A stretch of 64,000 nt of DNA from JBBATK01 sp040398805 (GTDB lineage Bacteria > Bacteroidota > Ignavibacteria > Kapaibacteriales > NICIL-2). A program made the translations under genes and the position numbers. Shown here in pieces: positions 63,266 to 64,000 of this stretch. The DNA lies in NCBI GenBank assembly GCA_040398805.1, contig JBBATK010000008.1:1-64000 (forward strand). The letters run 5' to 3'. The stretch's first letter is position 1; each line of letters starts with the position of its first letter. The notes under the pieces are model-generated. The model did no database searches. It was not told the DNA's origin and saw only the letters and a list, made by a program, of their open reading frames with translations.

Positions 63266-64000
63266 ATGGATAATTTCTCCAATCGCGTGCAGGACGTGAT
63301 CCGACTGAGTCGGGAGGAGGCACTGCGCCTCGGACACGACTATATCGGAACCGAACACCTGCTCCTCGGTATCATCCGCGAGGGCGAGGGAATCGCCGTG
63401 AAGATCCTTCGCAATCTCGATGTGGACCTCTTCAAGCTGAAGAAATCCATCGAGGACACGGTGCGTTCTTCCAGCGGCACCTTGACCATCGGAAACATCC
63501 CGCTCACGAAACAGGCGGAGAAGGTGCTGAAGATCACCTATCTCGAGGCGAAGCTCTATAAGTCCGACATCATCGGCACCGAGCACTTGTTGTTGTCGCT
63601 TCTTCGTGATGAGGACAACATCGCTGCGCAGATACTCTCGCAATTCAATATCAGTTACGATGGCGTCCGCAAAGAGCTGGACAACATCATCACGGGTCGT
63701 CCTACGCAACCTTCCCAGCGCGATAAGGCGCAGCCGCAAGCCGCCGGTGGTGGTCGTTCGAAGAAGGAAGGCGCAGAGCGCATGAAGACGCCGGTGCTGG
63801 ACAATTTCGGTCGCGACCTGACGAAGCTTGCCGTGGAAGGGAAGTTGGATCCCGTGATCGGCAGGGAAAAGGAAATTGAACGCGTGGCGCAGGTGCTGTC
63901 GCGTCGGAAGAAGAACAATCCCGTGCTCATCGGCGAGCCCGGCGTGGGTAAGACGGCTGTTGTCGAAGGCCTGGCGCTCCGCATCATCGAGAAGAAGGTG
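63266..64000 (+). CDS. clpC: ClpC-type AAA+ unfoldase (3' partial)
   Basis: The frame starts at ATG 63266 (MDNFSNRVQDVIRLSREEAL) and runs off the right edge; 245 codons are visible. Two Clp N-domain repeats are present (LRLGHDYIGTEHLLLGIIREGEG and KLYKSDIIGTEHLLLSLLRDEDN). After a linker (PTQPSQRDKAQPQAAGGG) come LDNFGRDLTKLAVEGKLDPVIGRE and the D1 Walker A GEPGVGKTAVV near residue 225. It would unfold substrates for ClpP. The 296-bp gap before it has no gene. Confidence 0.95.
   Translation, partial: MDNFSNRVQDVIRLSREEALRLGHDYIGTEHLLLGIIREGEGIAVKILRNLDVDLFKLKKSIEDTVRSSSGTLTIGNIPLTKQAEKVLKITYLEAKLYKSDIIGTEHLLLSLLRDEDNIAAQILSQFNISYDGVRKELDNIITGRPTQPSQRDKAQPQAAGGGRSKKEGAERMKTPVLDNFGRDLTKLAVEGKLDPVIGREKEIERVAQVLSRRKKNNPVLIGEPGVGKTAVVEGLALRIIEKKV

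Overview
This 64 kb window is bacterial chromosome with moderately high G+C. It most likely comes from the Bacteroidota/Chlorobiota (FCB) branch, possibly a Kapabacteria- or Ignavibacteria-like lineage; that placement is inference. Supporting evidence: several secreted proteins end in type IX secretion (T9SS) sorting-like domains; arginine is made with an N-acylornithine carbamoyltransferase of the Bacteroidota type; an eight-base element close to TATNTTNG, like the Bacteroidota TAnnTTTG -7 box, recurs upstream of genes. No phage, transposon, insertion sequence or CRISPR array was seen.

Layout. 0-8.6 kb: a VWA/OmpA surface protein (cut by the window edge), a giant secreted beta-propeller protein and a class V aminotransferase. 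8.7-11.8 kb (minus): two secreted cyclophilins, a secreted OmpA-like protein and an enoyl-CoA hydratase homologue. 11.8-15.7 kb: mnmG and mnmE beside a 534-bp AT-rich region with several DnaA-box-like 9-mers and a 13-bp tandem repeat, plus a perfect parS palindrome across the mnmG start. Together these look like a replication-origin region. 15.7-18.8 kb: birA, coaX and an APC permease. 19-28.3 kb: secreted proteins, a Brp/Blh-type carotene dioxygenase and an S15 peptidase. 28.4-36.9 kb: small enzymes, a two-gene glycosyltransferase unit, and divergent cryptochrome/photolyase and AlkB-like repair genes. 37-42.1 kb: a light-driven proton-pump rhodopsin behind a structured leader, a CpcT-like lipoprotein, an SMR transporter and small surface/membrane proteins. 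42.2-46.4 kb: two paralogous TPR proteins, an HNH nuclease and a decayed metallophosphoesterase. 46.4-49.7 kb: an AT-hook protein, a histidine kinase, an HDOD protein and tRNA-Val. 49.8-56.9 kb: a seven-gene arginine operon. 57-64 kb: fabF, a secreted endonuclease I, a pirin, mraY, a small lipoprotein and the start of clpC.

How the genes fit together. Blh can cleave beta-carotene to the retinal that the rhodopsin needs, so the window carries the two dedicated genes of retinal phototrophy, though 14 kb apart. The rhodopsin has the DTE proton-pump triad, Met at the colour-tuning site, and Gly where bacteriorhodopsin has Trp138, which is the signature of pumps that accept a carotenoid antenna. 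The photolyase and AlkB homologue add light and alkylation DNA repair. The most novel signal is a 57-nt element present twice with no gaps (49/57 identical): just upstream of the rhodopsin and 3.6 kb away upstream of a Bor-family lipoprotein. All eight differences fall outside a hairpin and a predicted pseudoknot, which suggests an unrecognised cis-regulatory RNA.
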